From Peribacillus sp. Bi96 (GTDB lineage: Bacteria; Bacillota; Bacilli; Bacillales; DSM-1321), in assembly GCF_918698115.1 (NCBI RefSeq), contig NZ_CAKKLV010000003.1, positions 310,001-374,000 of the forward strand: a stretch of 64,000 nt of DNA. Direction: 5' to 3'. Of the stretch, positions 43,925 to 53,250 are shown piece by piece. The translations under genes and the position numbers were made by a program. The first letter of the stretch is position 1; each line of letters begins with the position of its first letter. A model generated the notes under the pieces. That model was not told the origin of the DNA. It made no database searches and worked only from the letters and a program-made list of their open reading frames with translations.

Positions 43925-45244
43925 CTATCTGACTGACTCCTTAAAAAATTGAAATTCATACAGCTGTCTTGGTCTCCCCCGGTGTATGGGCTGTTCCTCA
44001 CCAACGATGACAGCTAGATTCGTATTCTCAAGAGTATTCAGGATTCTCCTTGCACTCCTAATGGTTAAACCTAGTCCGTTAGCAAGATCATTTGCTGTGA
44101 TGCTTTTATTGCCGAAGCACTCACAAAAGGAAAGTAATTTGTTTATGGTTGCAATACTGAGTCCAGCTGTTTTTGCTAAATTCATTAGTTTTGGGTCATC
44201 ACTCCGCAAGGAATATTTCAATCTCCCATCTTTTCCGACAGGACCAAATACGGTTCCATCCATGTCAACCACAAAACAGCTCGGTTTATTCACTTTGGCT
44301 TTCATAAGTGCCTTACGAGCACTCACTTCTGCTTCGTTTGCTGTATGTCCAAACCCAATCCCGATGGTGGTCTCTACACCAATTTTCATGGCTATCTCAT
44401 CTAATAACGGAGCTTTTTTATATTTTTGGGTCGTACTTTCAATGGCGCCACGTGTGGTTATAAATCGAACTACATCTCGTTCTGACCAGTCAAAAATAGC
44501 CTGGGCCTCTTCGCAAAAATCTATAAGGAGGTTTTGCAGTTCAGCCTTTTTACGCTGTTCTCCATATTCTGATAAGGGCTTATTTATAGAAGAAAGCAAA
44601 TTATTAAAATGGAGGATTCCGATGGCAATTTGTGTATCGCTTTGAAGCAAGGCCTTCCCCTCTAAAAGAACATTATTCAGACTACTTCGAATTGCAGACA
44701 TAGTAGGGAGAACCCTAAATACTAGCACCCCTAGCCCTTTTAACGATTCGTATACGGAATTAACACACGTAACGGCCACTTGTGTTTGCTTATTCTTCCA
44801 CAGTTCATAATGAAAATGGACCAATTCATCGGCTTTTTGACCGGTTTTAAGAAATATCTTTTCAGGATATATTTCTAAATCCTCAAGACATTCTTTTACT
44901 TCTCTATTTGGTAATGTGTCTATGCTGATCCTCAACGGTGCTTTTATTGGATTAAAAGTAGTTTCTGTAATAATCTTAAAAAGAGTCCGATATAAAGATG
45001 TGCCTGTCGATGGAATAAAAACCATTGGCTTAGTAATATTTTGATTCTTTGCTATTTGATATGGGATAATGCCTAAAAAGAATAAAACATCCGCCTCGTC
45101 GACTCTTTTATTAATCACATTCATTGTTTCCTGTTCATGATTGTAAGGAGCAGGTAACAAGGTAATGTCGGAGTATGATTGGCCGATGGAAATCACTAGT
45201 TCTACTAAATCAATAGGACCTATAACTAATACTTTTGTATTCAT
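43925..45244 (-). CDS. transcriptional regulator with GGDEF/GTP-cyclohydrolase III-like domain
   Basis: The 439-residue protein has an N-terminal alpha/beta domain (1-215), a middle domain (about 230-335) with the IGVETTIGIGFGHTANEA pattern seen in degenerate GGDEF and GTP cyclohydrolase III domains, and a C-terminal winged helix (about 365-430, ITANDLANGLGLTIRSARRI). The G-G-D-E-F motif itself is missing, so it probably binds a ligand without making it. It is first in the operon with M81, D-aminoacylase and MFS genes and is likely their regulator. I do not recognise a named family for the whole protein. Confidence 0.75.
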   Translation of the reverse strand: MNTKVLVIGPIDLVELVISIGQSYSDITLLPAPYNHEQETMNVINKRVDEADVLFFLGIIPYQIAKNQNITKPMVFIPSTGTSLYRTLFKIITETTFNPIKAPLRISIDTLPNREVKECLEDLEIYPEKIFLKTGQKADELVHFHYELWKNKQTQVAVTCVNSVYESLKGLGVLVFRVLPTMSAIRSSLNNVLLEGKALLQSDTQIAIGILHFNNLLSSINKPLSEYGEQRKKAELQNLLIDFCEEAQAIFDWSERDVVRFITTRGAIESTTQKYKKAPLLDEIAMKIGVETTIGIGFGHTANEAEVSARKALMKAKVNKPSCFVVDMDGTVFGPVGKDGRLKYSLRSDDPKLMNLAKTAGLSIATINKLLSFCECFGNKSITANDLANGLGLTIRSARRILNTLENTNLAVIVGEEQPIHRGRPRQLYEFQFFKESVR

Positions 45245-45692
45245 TCATCCTCCACCTTTATTTTCAAATAATACTGAATAGTAAGTTTTTATTATTGTTT
45301 ATAACTTTAACTACCTAAATATTAAAAGTAAATGTCTGTTAATGGACCGAAAATACGTTTTTTTGAGCAGTCAGTTATTTATTTGACCTTTCTCCATTCC
45401 ATTTCCACCAGAGGATACTATATTTACGTACGTTCAGTTCATTAATAGACCTGGACCCTTTTGGATCTATTATTCATATCATACGTTAATTGGGCGATAT
45501 TGGAGAAAGCATGTCTATTTGCCACATATCATTGTTTATCAAGACCTAAATTCTTAAAATATAGATACATTAAAGGACATTACATTATTCTTACACAATC
45601 GCGCTCGATTGAGTAAGAATGCTTAAAGTAATTTATGGATTTGAATTTGTTGCCATACAATTTTATAATTGTGTGAAAAAAGGATGAGGATT
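45245..45692. other. divergent promoter region between the regulator operon and mocR
   Basis: The region should hold two divergent promoters. A palindrome at 45653-45675 (CCATACAATT-TTAT-AATTGTGTG) lies just upstream of mocR. No clear -35/-10 boxes were assigned. Confidence 0.4.
45653..45675 (+). promoter_or_regulatory. palindrome upstream of the MocR gene
   Basis: CCATACAATT and AATTGTGTG are near-complementary arms. The same sequence, as a perfect palindrome, recurs at 47091-47114 after the gene, suggesting a MocR operator. Confidence 0.5.
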
Positions 45693-47075
45693 GTGCCTAT
45701 TAATTCGTTTGAAGATTATGCAATGACATGGAAGCCGACATTAAATCGAGAAGATAGACCGATTTATCAGGCATTAGCTAAGCAGTTAGAATGTGACATT
45801 AAAGAGGGACGCTTAGTTCCAGGCACAAAACTTCCACCGCAAAGAGAATTAGCAGACTATTTGGATGTGAATCTAAGTACAATCTCAAAATCATTTAAAT
45901 TAGCTGAGTTAAAAGGACTGATTAGTGCAACCATTGGTAGTGGCACTTATGTTTCATATGATGCGATTTCGAACGCATACTTGCTTTCAGAAGAAAGGCC
46001 AAAACATTTAATTGAAATGGGCGCACTGCTATCAGATCGTGTATCATATGGACCTTTACATGACTTACTGCAATCCATGTTACAAGAACCCGATGGTGCG
46101 AGATGGTTTGGGTACAGCCGGCCAGGTGATTCAATTTGGCAAAAAGATGCAGGCGTCAAATTATTAAAATATGTCGGTCTTGAAACGACTAGAGAGCATA
46201 TCTTACTGGCTAATGGCGGACAAAATGCCATCACTGCAACACTTGCAGGTCTTTGTCAGCATGGAGACCGGATTGGTGTCGATCACCATACATATCCAGG
46301 CTTAAAGACAGCTGCCGCGATGCTGGGCATCCAGCTTGTACCGATTCGGTCAGAAACTGATGAAATGAGTCCGGAAGCACTTCTTTATGCATGCAAAAAT
46401 GAAAACATTAAAGGCTTATATATTATTCCGGATTACCAAAATCCGATGACGTATACAATGAGTGTTGAAACTCGCAAGGCTATTGCGGAGATTGCCATAA
46501 AGTATAATTTATTTATTATTGAAAATGGAATGTTTCATTTATTCCAAGATAAAGTATTGCCGCCCGTAGCAACATATGCTCCTGGGCAAACGATTTATGT
46601 CGCGAGTTTATCGAAATCGATGGCACATGGACTCCGTCTTGCTTATTTGACTGTACCTTTCAACTTCCTGGATGCTATTCGTAAAGCTCTTTATAACTTA
46701 AATATTTCCGTATCGCCACTATTTGCGGAGTTAGCAGCACGAGCAATTGTATCGGGTCAGTTTGAAAACATTGTTGCACTTCATAAAGAGGAAACTAAAG
46801 CTCGCAATCAATTGGTCAATCATTATTTAGATAAGGAAAATTGTTTAGGCGGAGAAACAGGGATGTTTCGCTGGTTACATTTGCCGAACCATTTTACAGG
46901 GGACCAATTTGAACAAGTAGCTGAAGCACAGGGGGTACAAGTTTATAGTGGTGGGCGATTTGCGGTAGGTAATGTTGCACCGGCAAATGCCGTGCGTTTA
47001 GCGATTTGTGCGCCAGAAACGAGAGCAGAACTTGAAAAAGCGCTTATTATACTAAAAAAAATAATTGAAACGTGA
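45693..47075 (+). CDS. MocR-type (GntR/aminotransferase fusion) regulator
   Basis: A GTG at 45693 has AAAGGATGAGG at suitable spacing; an ATG at 45684 sits too close to the site. About 460 residues: GntR winged helix (about 15-80, PPQRELADYLDVNLSTISKS) followed by a fold-type I aminotransferase domain with the PLP lysine in SLSKSMAHG (about 308) and NPMTYTMS. MocR proteins are PLP-dependent regulators, often of the neighbouring gene. Here the next genes are a decayed aminotransferase and amino-acid exporters EamA and LysE, which are likely targets. Confidence 0.9.
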   Translation: MPINSFEDYAMTWKPTLNREDRPIYQALAKQLECDIKEGRLVPGTKLPPQRELADYLDVNLSTISKSFKLAELKGLISATIGSGTYVSYDAISNAYLLSEERPKHLIEMGALLSDRVSYGPLHDLLQSMLQEPDGARWFGYSRPGDSIWQKDAGVKLLKYVGLETTREHILLANGGQNAITATLAGLCQHGDRIGVDHHTYPGLKTAAAMLGIQLVPIRSETDEMSPEALLYACKNENIKGLYIIPDYQNPMTYTMSVETRKAIAEIAIKYNLFIIENGMFHLFQDKVLPPVATYAPGQTIYVASLSKSMAHGLRLAYLTVPFNFLDAIRKALYNLNISVSPLFAELAARAIVSGQFENIVALHKEETKARNQLVNHYLDKENCLGGETGMFRWLHLPNHFTGDQFEQVAEAQGVQVYSGGRFAVGNVAPANAVRLAICAPETRAELEKALIILKKIIET

Positions 47076-47090
47076 AAGGAATATTGTTTG

Positions 47091-47122
47091 CCATACAATT
47101 ATAATATTGTATGGTTTTTTTA
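47091..47122 (+). terminator. perfect palindrome and U-tract after mocR
   Basis: CCATACAATTATAATATTGTATGG is not quoted as one site: the arms are CCATACAAT and ATTGTATGG around TATAAT, followed by TTTTTT. It could act as terminator, as operator, or both, since it copies the palindrome in front of mocR. Confidence 0.6.
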
Positions 47123-47233
47123 TGCGTGTTATGATAATTCAAATTTAGTAGGAGGATATCGTGCATCGATACAGTAAAAAAAGCGAAACAGCTAATGATC
47201 GTTAAACATTATGATTAAAAGGAGCATTTAGAC

Positions 47234-47886
47234 ATGCGAAATCAATTTGCGAAGAGAGCTAGTTTGGTTAAATCTTCTGAAACGCGTGAAATCTTCAAGG
47301 TCACAGAAAGGCCAGAAGTGATTTCTTTTGCAGGAGGTTTCCCGGCTCCGGAACTGTTTCCGGTAGAGGAACTACATGTGGCATGTGAAGCCGTTCTTAA
47401 AGAAGATGGCCCTACTCCCCTTCAATACAGTACAACAGAAGGATATATCCCGCTTAGAAACGCGATCATTAAGCGGATGGATGCGATCGGGTATTCAAGC
47501 GCATTTACAGCAAATCTTGATTACGTCAGGTTCCCAGCAGGCTATTGACCTGACAGGAAGGCTCTTTCTTGACGAAGGGGATACCATCATTTGCGAAAGC
47601 CCCACATACCTGGCTGCGGTCAATGCCTTTAAAGTTTGCCTGCATCGATCAATTTTCCCCTGAGAATATCTCCTACAGCAAGCCGGAAGGCGGGTTATTT
47701 ATTTGGGTAGAGCTTCTTGCTTCTGTTGATCCAAGTAAAATCTTTGTGGAGTGCTTGAAAAATAATGTGGCTATTGTTCCTGGTATTCCATTTTTTCCAA
47801 ATGGTACACAAAAGAACACCTTGCGGCAAAATTACTCGAATACAACGAAAGAACAAATTAGGGAAGGTATAAAACGTATTGGTTAG
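47234..47886 (+). pseudogene. decayed PLP-dependent aminotransferase (LysN/2-aminoadipate type)
   Basis: The ATG follows AAAAGGAG. The first frame reads through VISFAGGFPAPELFPVEEL and STTEGYIPLRNAI, then shifts near 47515 into ILITSGSQQAIDLTGRLFLD and SPTYLAAVNAF. After about 47640 the sequence jumps to YSKPEGGLFIWVELLASVDP near the C-terminus and ends at 47886. The PLP lysine region and about 160 residues are missing. One frameshift plus one internal deletion make it non-functional. Confidence 0.85.
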
Positions 47887-48025
47887 GTCTTGCATCATGA
47901 ATTAAAGAAAGTAACAATATCTTCTTAAGTATGACGAGGCAACCTAGCTTCTGTCTTTGCAGCGCTATATGAAGGAATGCTTTACTTGTCACTATCAAAA
48001 TCCATTAATAGAAATAGGGGGAATT

Positions 48026-48145
48026 ATGATGCCATCATCAAATACAAACTTAAATACTTGGAAGCCATTTTCAACATCACCGCCACCACCGTTTACTCGA
48101 TTTGTTAAATCAGTACTGAATAAGCTTATATTTAAAACAGATTAA
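48026..48145 (+). CDS. small proline-rich ORF (about 40 aa)
   Basis: Two adjacent ATG codons follow AGGGGGAA. The peptide contains FSTSPPPPFTRF and a basic C-terminal helix (KSVLNKLIFK). It ends just before a 9-bp hairpin and the EamA gene. It could be a leader peptide or a small protein. No family was recognised. Confidence 0.45.
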   Translation: MMPSSNTNLNTWKPFSTSPPPPFTRFVKSVLNKLIFKTD

Positions 48146-48178
48146 GAATCTGCGGAATATAAGCTGTTTCGCAGATTC
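48146..48178 (+). promoter_or_regulatory. hairpin between the small ORF and eamA
   Basis: GAATCTGCG and CGCAGATTC flank a 15-base loop, ending at the ribosome binding site of the EamA gene (GAAGGAG). With the preceding small ORF it has the layout of a translational or transcriptional attenuator, but there is no U-tract. Confidence 0.45.
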
Positions 48179-48191
48179 GAAGGAGTAGACG

Positions 48192-49082
48192 ATGAAATCT
48201 AACATTCAGTTTATATTATCCATGATAATCTTTGGTACGATTGGTTTAGTTCAAAGATACATTGATTTATCTTCGAGTGAAACAGCTTTACTAAGTAGTT
48301 CAATCGGATGTCTATTTTTAATGTTCGTATTTTTTATGATGAAACAATCCATTTCGTGGAAATTGGTGAAAGCTAATGCTTCCATCTTATTTCTTTCTAG
48401 TATTGCATTAGGAGGGAATTGGATTTTTCTCTATCAATCTTACGATTATACAACCATCACTAACGCAACATTAGGGTATTACTTTGCACCTGTGTTTGTC
48501 ATGATTCTCTCACCAATTATCCTTAAGGAACAATTACCTATCAAAAAGATTGTTTGTATTGGTGTTGCGATATTAGGTATGTTATTGATTGTTGGAAATG
48601 GCATAAGTGCATCTGGAAAAGGTGATCTGCTTGGGATCTTATTTGGATTAGTTGCAGCTGCATTTTACGCTGCATTAATGTTATTAAACAAATTTATTCA
48701 AAACATGGCCAAGTTAGCGATTACAATCATCCAACTTGGAACAACTTCTTTACTTCTCTTACCATATGTGCTTTTTACTGAGGGATTTAGTATCTTGGAA
48801 GTACCAAGATCATCCATTCCCTTTATAATACTGTTAGGGATTGTTAACACTGGTATTGGATTTTGGTTATTTTTCTCAGGTATGCAAAAGTTAAAGGGAC
48901 AGAGTATTGCTATGCTAAGCTATGTAGATCCATTTGTAGCTATACTAATTTCTGCTGTTATCTTGCAAGAGCAAATGACATTTGTTCAAATGCTTGGTGG
49001 TACATTGCTTTTAGGTTCAACATTTGTTAGCGAAAATAAATCTATAAGAAGGGCTATTATAAAAAATGATTTTAATCAATAA
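48192..49082 (+). CDS. EamA-family (DMT) transporter
   Basis: The 296-residue protein has ten predicted helices arranged as two EamA repeats (about 3-137 and 150-287). The repeats carry the YYFAPVFVMILSPIILKE and LSYVDPFVAILISAVILQE segments, the conserved helix 9-10 motif with the P and the acidic residue. Family members export amino acids and metabolites. It has a strong GAAGGAG site and is followed 21 bases later by a LysE-type exporter gene, suggesting an amino acid export unit downstream of MocR. Confidence 0.88.
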   Translation: MKSNIQFILSMIIFGTIGLVQRYIDLSSSETALLSSSIGCLFLMFVFFMMKQSISWKLVKANASILFLSSIALGGNWIFLYQSYDYTTITNATLGYYFAPVFVMILSPIILKEQLPIKKIVCIGVAILGMLLIVGNGISASGKGDLLGILFGLVAAAFYAALMLLNKFIQNMAKLAITIIQLGTTSLLLLPYVLFTEGFSILEVPRSSIPFIILLGIVNTGIGFWLFFSGMQKLKGQSIAMLSYVDPFVAILISAVILQEQMTFVQMLGGTLLLGSTFVSENKSIRRAIIKNDFNQ

Positions 49083-49103
49083 GTAAGGAAGAAGGTTTTT
49101 AAA

Positions 49104-49730
49104 ATGGAGAATTATTTACTCTTTATCTTTACAGCCATTCTAATCATTATAATGCCTGGTCCAGGCTTTGCATTAGTAACAAAGAATACCCTTTCACATG
49201 GGAGAGAGGGAGGCTTCAAAACAGTTTTAGGTACAGTTTCTGGAATGATAATTCATACACTAATGGCAACATTAGGACTTTCTGCTATCCTGATGAAATC
49301 AGCTATGCTATTTTCTATTATTAAATATGCTGGAGCAGCTTATTTAATTTATCTAGCAATCAAATCAATTAAAAATGCTTTATCAAAAAGAGCTATCACA
49401 TCAGATATAGAAGGTATAAAAACTAATGTAAGTGGTACAGCAAAATGTTTTAGACAAGGATTTATTACAAGCATTTTCAACCCGAAAACAACCGTTTTTT
49501 TTCTGAGCTTCTTACCCCAATTTATTTTAGATAATCAAAGTCACTTTTTCCAGTTTCTTTTATTTGGACTCACTTTTACATCACTTACAGGTATTTGGTA
49601 CTTACTCTATATCGTACTAATACGACAGCTAAGAATGTACTTAAAAAGAGAGAGTGTTAATAGAGCTATAGAAGGTATTACGGGTACAGTATTGTTAGTA
49701 TTCGGTGCAAGGTTATTCTTAGAAAAATAA
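49104..49730 (+). CDS. LysE/RhtB-family amino acid exporter
   Basis: The 208-residue membrane protein has six hydrophobic segments and the family motif GPGFALVTKNTLSHGREGG at 18-36 plus FNPKTTVFFLSFLPQF (about 130). These proteins export amino acids such as lysine, threonine or homoserine. It is co-directional with the EamA gene and followed by a terminator. Substrate is unknown. Confidence 0.9.
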   Translation: MENYLLFIFTAILIIIMPGPGFALVTKNTLSHGREGGFKTVLGTVSGMIIHTLMATLGLSAILMKSAMLFSIIKYAGAAYLIYLAIKSIKNALSKRAITSDIEGIKTNVSGTAKCFRQGFITSIFNPKTTVFFLSFLPQFILDNQSHFFQFLLFGLTFTSLTGIWYLLYIVLIRQLRMYLKRESVNRAIEGITGTVLLVFGARLFLEK

Positions 49731-49750
49731 CGGTGATATTTATTAATTTG

Positions 49751-49790
49751 AGAAATAATCAATCTAATATATGGTTGATTATTTCTCTTT
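49751..49790 (+). terminator. terminator of the exporter operon
   Basis: AGAAATAATCAA and its exact complement with a 14-base loop, followed by CTTTTA. Confidence 0.82.
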
Positions 49791-50248
49791 TACATTTAGG
49801 GTATCAGCATTCAAAACTTTCTAAGAAGGATAAGATATCATTATGAATCTCTTCTTTCTCTTGACCTACTATCATCAAATGTCTGAATTGGATAACCTTT
49901 TACACTTCTATGATGTGTAGATACCTTTATATATATTTAATTAGCACTTTCTCTTTATAATGTTTCATCTAACTCTCCATAATATGAAACAAGATACCAA
50001 TCCAAGTAACCTATTACTTCAGTTCTTACTGGGGAAATTAATGCCTTCCTGGCATAAAAAATGCCCGATTCCAAGATTAGAATCAGACATTTTATTAAGC
50101 TATTAAAATTAAGGTAAAACTGTGCTGCTCTTTTGACATCAAATACAGCGTAGACACCTTCATTATTCGTTCTATAGTCGCCATAAGCTCTTTCAATGTT
50201 TCGTTTCCTTGGTTTTAAGTTAAATACGAGTAGCACGATCACAAAAAC

Positions 50249-50692
50249 TTAATGGAATTTACCACTTAATCTAAAACCAATTTCTGCAACTAGAGTTGAT
50301 AGTAAAAATGTTCCTGTATATACAACTAGAGAGATAACAACTATACGCCATCCTAATTTTTTAAATTCTTTCAAATCTTTCCCGAAAGAAAGGCCAGCAT
50401 AAGCCAAAATAGGTGTTGCCAAGGCCATAAAATTAACTTGTTCTGTTACTTTAATGATTGATGCGTTTCCTGGAAAAATCGGAGTTGTAACCAATAAGGC
50501 TAACATAGAAACCCAAACAACAATTGGTAGTTTAATAGGGGAGATTTTTGCGAAAAAGAACCCTAATATCGTTACAGCAACAATAATCATCATACCTGGT
50601 AAGGCGTCAATTGGTGAAACATCGTATCCAACCCAATTTCCCATAATAGCTATTATACCAATAATTATAAAAGTCAATATTTTATCTTTCAT
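50249..50692 (-). CDS. small integral membrane protein, second subunit of a DUF3100-type system
   Basis: The 147-residue protein has four or five membrane helices. IIIVAVTILGFFFAK and LATPILAYAGLSFGKD are the most structured segments. It starts 21 bases after the DUF3100-like gene and always-hydrophobic composition suggests it forms a complex with that protein, as in two-subunit carriers. A frame beyond its end (49955-50242) has no protein character and no ribosome binding site. Confidence 0.7.
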   Translation of the reverse strand: MKDKILTFIIIGIIAIMGNWVGYDVSPIDALPGMMIIVAVTILGFFFAKISPIKLPIVVWVSMLALLVTTPIFPGNASIIKVTEQVNFMALATPILAYAGLSFGKDLKEFKKLGWRIVVISLVVYTGTFLLSTLVAEIGFRLSGKFH

Positions 50693-50713
50693 ATAAATTC
50701 TCCCCTTTATGTC

Positions 50714-51538
50714 CTATGCTCCAATATTTTTCATTTGATCTTTTTTTGACTTTCGCCCTAAAATAGGCTCAAATTTTTTGTATAAATAGTTTGTTAAAGG
50801 AAGAGAAAAGAATACACATATATACGTTCCTAAAATTGTTGTAATTAAGTTAGCAGCACCAGCAAAAACTGCGATATCCTTTGCGGATTCTGGGAATATA
50901 ACAGCTAATGCTCCTGACATGGCAGCCATCATACTACCTGAACCTACACCCGCACCCATGGCTAGTGAAATTGGATGAAACCAACCAGTTTGAGCCAAAA
51001 AGCTTGCTAACACTGACAGATATAAAGCCCCAAACAAAGTACCACAAACATATACGCCTAGTGCTCCCCGTCCTTCTGGTGAATCCGAGCCATATTTTTC
51101 AGCAATAATGGCTAAGTTAGGTTCTCTATCGATTGAAAAAGTAGCACCGACTGCTTCTCTTTTCATTCCAAGTAATAAAGCAATTGGTAAACCTAATAGG
51201 ATTGTCCCTGCGAAATGTCCCACTTCTTGTAATCCTAAAGAAATCCCAGCATCAAATATCTTCGGCAATGAAGGCCCCATTAACATTCCCAATTTGGCTA
51301 CAAAAAGCATGAATGAAATTCCTAAAATATTGGCCGCTACATTCATTTCCTTCATTTTTAAAATTTTTAAAGAAGGTAAACTAATAATGGCTCCGATAAT
51401 TAATGCATACAACATTGGAAATAATGCAATGGCTCCAATCCCAATGTTAAACGTTTTTACGCCAATAAATTCTGTAACACAAACTAATATCAAAACAAAT
51501 AAATGAATTTTCCAATTACGCAGAGAATTTCCTTCCAC
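50714..51538 (-). CDS. DUF3100-family integral membrane protein
   Basis: The 274-residue protein has about eight membrane helices and glycine-rich segments GAGVGSGSMMAAMSGALA (about 192-209) that resemble carrier reentrant loops. It follows the M20 hydrolase gene by 78 bases in the same direction. I place it in the DUF3100 group from overall pattern. With the small membrane protein downstream it probably forms a transporter for the M20 substrate or product. The exact function is unknown. Confidence 0.72.
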   Translation of the reverse strand: MEGNSLRNWKIHLFVLILVCVTEFIGVKTFNIGIGAIALFPMLYALIIGAIISLPSLKILKMKEMNVAANILGISFMLFVAKLGMLMGPSLPKIFDAGISLGLQEVGHFAGTILLGLPIALLLGMKREAVGATFSIDREPNLAIIAEKYGSDSPEGRGALGVYVCGTLFGALYLSVLASFLAQTGWFHPISLAMGAGVGSGSMMAAMSGALAVIFPESAKDIAVFAGAANLITTILGTYICVFFSLPLTNYLYKKFEPILGRKSKKDQMKNIGA

Positions 51539-51616
51539 TTTATTACACTCCTTTTCTACAAATTATGCTGATTCTAAAAGGAAAACCAACACTATTTTTG
51601 CTTAGTATTTTTAAAT

Positions 51617-52843
51617 TTATTGAATTATTTCAGTCGTATTTATAGCTAGTCCTACGATAAGGGAAATCCCTTGGATCATCGCTTTTTCATCCGGTAAAAA
51701 TACGTCACTATGCAGCTTCATCGGATCCTCTGGGTTTTCTCCTACTCCTAAGAAGACAAATGTACCCGGGACTTTTTCTAAATAGAAAGCAAAATCTTCA
51801 CTTGCCATACTTGGTTTAGTCAACCACTGCACTGAGTTTTCTCCAAATAAATCAGTAGCAATAGCAGCAGCATGTTCATTAAATTTTGGATCATTCATTG
51901 TAACAGGATACCCCACTGTAAAGTTATAGTTTATTTCAACTTCTAATTTAAGTGCGGAAGCCACTCCTTCGATAATTCGTTGAATACTTGCAGCCACTTC
52001 CTTCCGAGTGTTCGCATTAAGTGTTCGTACAGTTCCTTTAAAACTTGCTTTTTCAGGAATAATATTATAGCCATCCCCTGCTTCAATTGTTCCGATTGTT
52101 ATAACAGCAGAATCTACTGGATCTGTTTCTCTGCTAACAATTGTTTGTAGCGCTGTTACAACATGAGCAGCACCCACAATAGCATCTACTCCTTGATGCG
52201 GTGCTGCCCCGTGACCTTGTTTACCTTTTAATACAACATCAAAAGAATCCATACTTGCCATTATCGCACCATTTCTAAAACCATATGTTCCAGTAGCTAG
52301 TTCAGGCCAAACATGAAAAGCAAAAGCATGGTCAACGGGAGGGTTGCTTAACACACCTTCTTCAACCATCATTATTCCTCCGCCTTTCATCTCTTCAGCA
52401 GGTTGGAAAATGAATTTTATTGTACCCGAAATATGATGCTTATTTTGAGACAAAATATTAGCGGCAGATAGTAACATGGCGGTATGCATATCATGTCCGC
52501 AAGCATGCATAACTCCAGGATTTTTTGATTTGTAGCTTACATCTGTTTTCTCCTGAATAGGTAAAGCATCAATATCCGCTCGTAAAGCAAGCACAGGCCC
52601 CTCTTTATCTCCATGAAGAATACCCACTACTCCTGTCTTAGCTACTCCGGTTGTCACTTCTATTCCAAGCTCTTTTAAATAATTCGCAATTATTTCAGCC
52701 GTTTTATGCTCTTCAAATCCAAGTTCAGGATTTTCATGGATCATTCTTCTTAATCTCACAGCTTCTTCATATATTCCAGATGTTTGCTCTACTATTTCAG
52801 TTGACTTTATTGAATTTGACATTTTTTTGATACTCATCATCAT
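51617..52843 (-). CDS. M20D N-acyl-amino acid amidohydrolase
   Basis: The 408-residue protein has the metal motif HACGHDMHTAM (about 112-122), the catalytic PAEEMKGGG (about 148-156), the H-V-W-P-E segment and the dimerisation domain. It falls in the hippurate hydrolase/aminoacylase group. AGGGGATGA precedes several in-frame ATG codons; the first is used here. It is first in an operon with two membrane proteins, which suggests import and deacylation of an N-acyl-amino acid or an amide-linked amino acid. Confidence 0.9.
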   Translation of the reverse strand: MMMSIKKMSNSIKSTEIVEQTSGIYEEAVRLRRMIHENPELGFEEHKTAEIIANYLKELGIEVTTGVAKTGVVGILHGDKEGPVLALRADIDALPIQEKTDVSYKSKNPGVMHACGHDMHTAMLLSAANILSQNKHHISGTIKFIFQPAEEMKGGGIMMVEEGVLSNPPVDHAFAFHVWPELATGTYGFRNGAIMASMDSFDVVLKGKQGHGAAPHQGVDAIVGAAHVVTALQTIVSRETDPVDSAVITIGTIEAGDGYNIIPEKASFKGTVRTLNANTRKEVAASIQRIIEGVASALKLEVEINYNFTVGYPVTMNDPKFNEHAAAIATDLFGENSVQWLTKPSMASEDFAFYLEKVPGTFVFLGVGENPEDPMKLHSDVFLPDEKAMIQGISLIVGLAINTTEIIQ

Positions 52844-53202
52844 TCATCCCCTAAAGAAAATTAAATACAAAATATTCTAACTATAATAATAATATTTCAG
52901 TTTGAAAAACTTTCATTATAATAAAAAAATGATTGTTTCGAAAAAACCTTATTATTTGAAAATTCTTAATAGATATTGTTATACTACCATTTCAAATATT
53001 GACTGTAAATATTGAAAATACAAAAAAATATTATTCTCTATTAGCGAGTGTTCCAGAAGAAGAACAAAGAGCCAAGATGTTCGAGGAACAATAGTCTTGA
53101 GGGCCGGATTTGCACAAGATAAGGAAAACTATGAAACCGATCCATCAATCATAGGAAAGTGTTTGCTTTTTGAGGAAGTGCACGACTTTAGCAGAAGATC
53201 AT
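52844..53202. other. intergenic stretch with decayed coding scraps
   Basis: Near 53098-53200 a plus-strand frame reads GAGFAQDKENYETDPSI-like sequence and stops. No gene can be assigned. The AT-rich part next to 52844 should hold the promoter of the M20 operon. Confidence 0.3.
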
Positions 53203-53234
53203 AAAAAAGCGACACTACGTTATTGAAGTATCGC
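53203..53234 (-). terminator. probable terminator downstream of the SMR pair
   Basis: Minus strand GCGATACT, loop, AGTGTCGC, then TTTTTT; it lies about 220 bases after the last SMR stop. Confidence 0.6.
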
Positions 53235-53250
53235 ACCTGTATGTTGAATT

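Noticed and set aside
43986..44645. 219-codon plus-strand frame
   Set aside because: It lies entirely opposite the well-supported regulator gene and has no ribosome binding site.
49955..50242. 95-codon minus-strand frame after the small membrane protein gene
   Set aside because: No ribosome binding site; composition does not resemble a membrane subunit or a known transposase convincingly.
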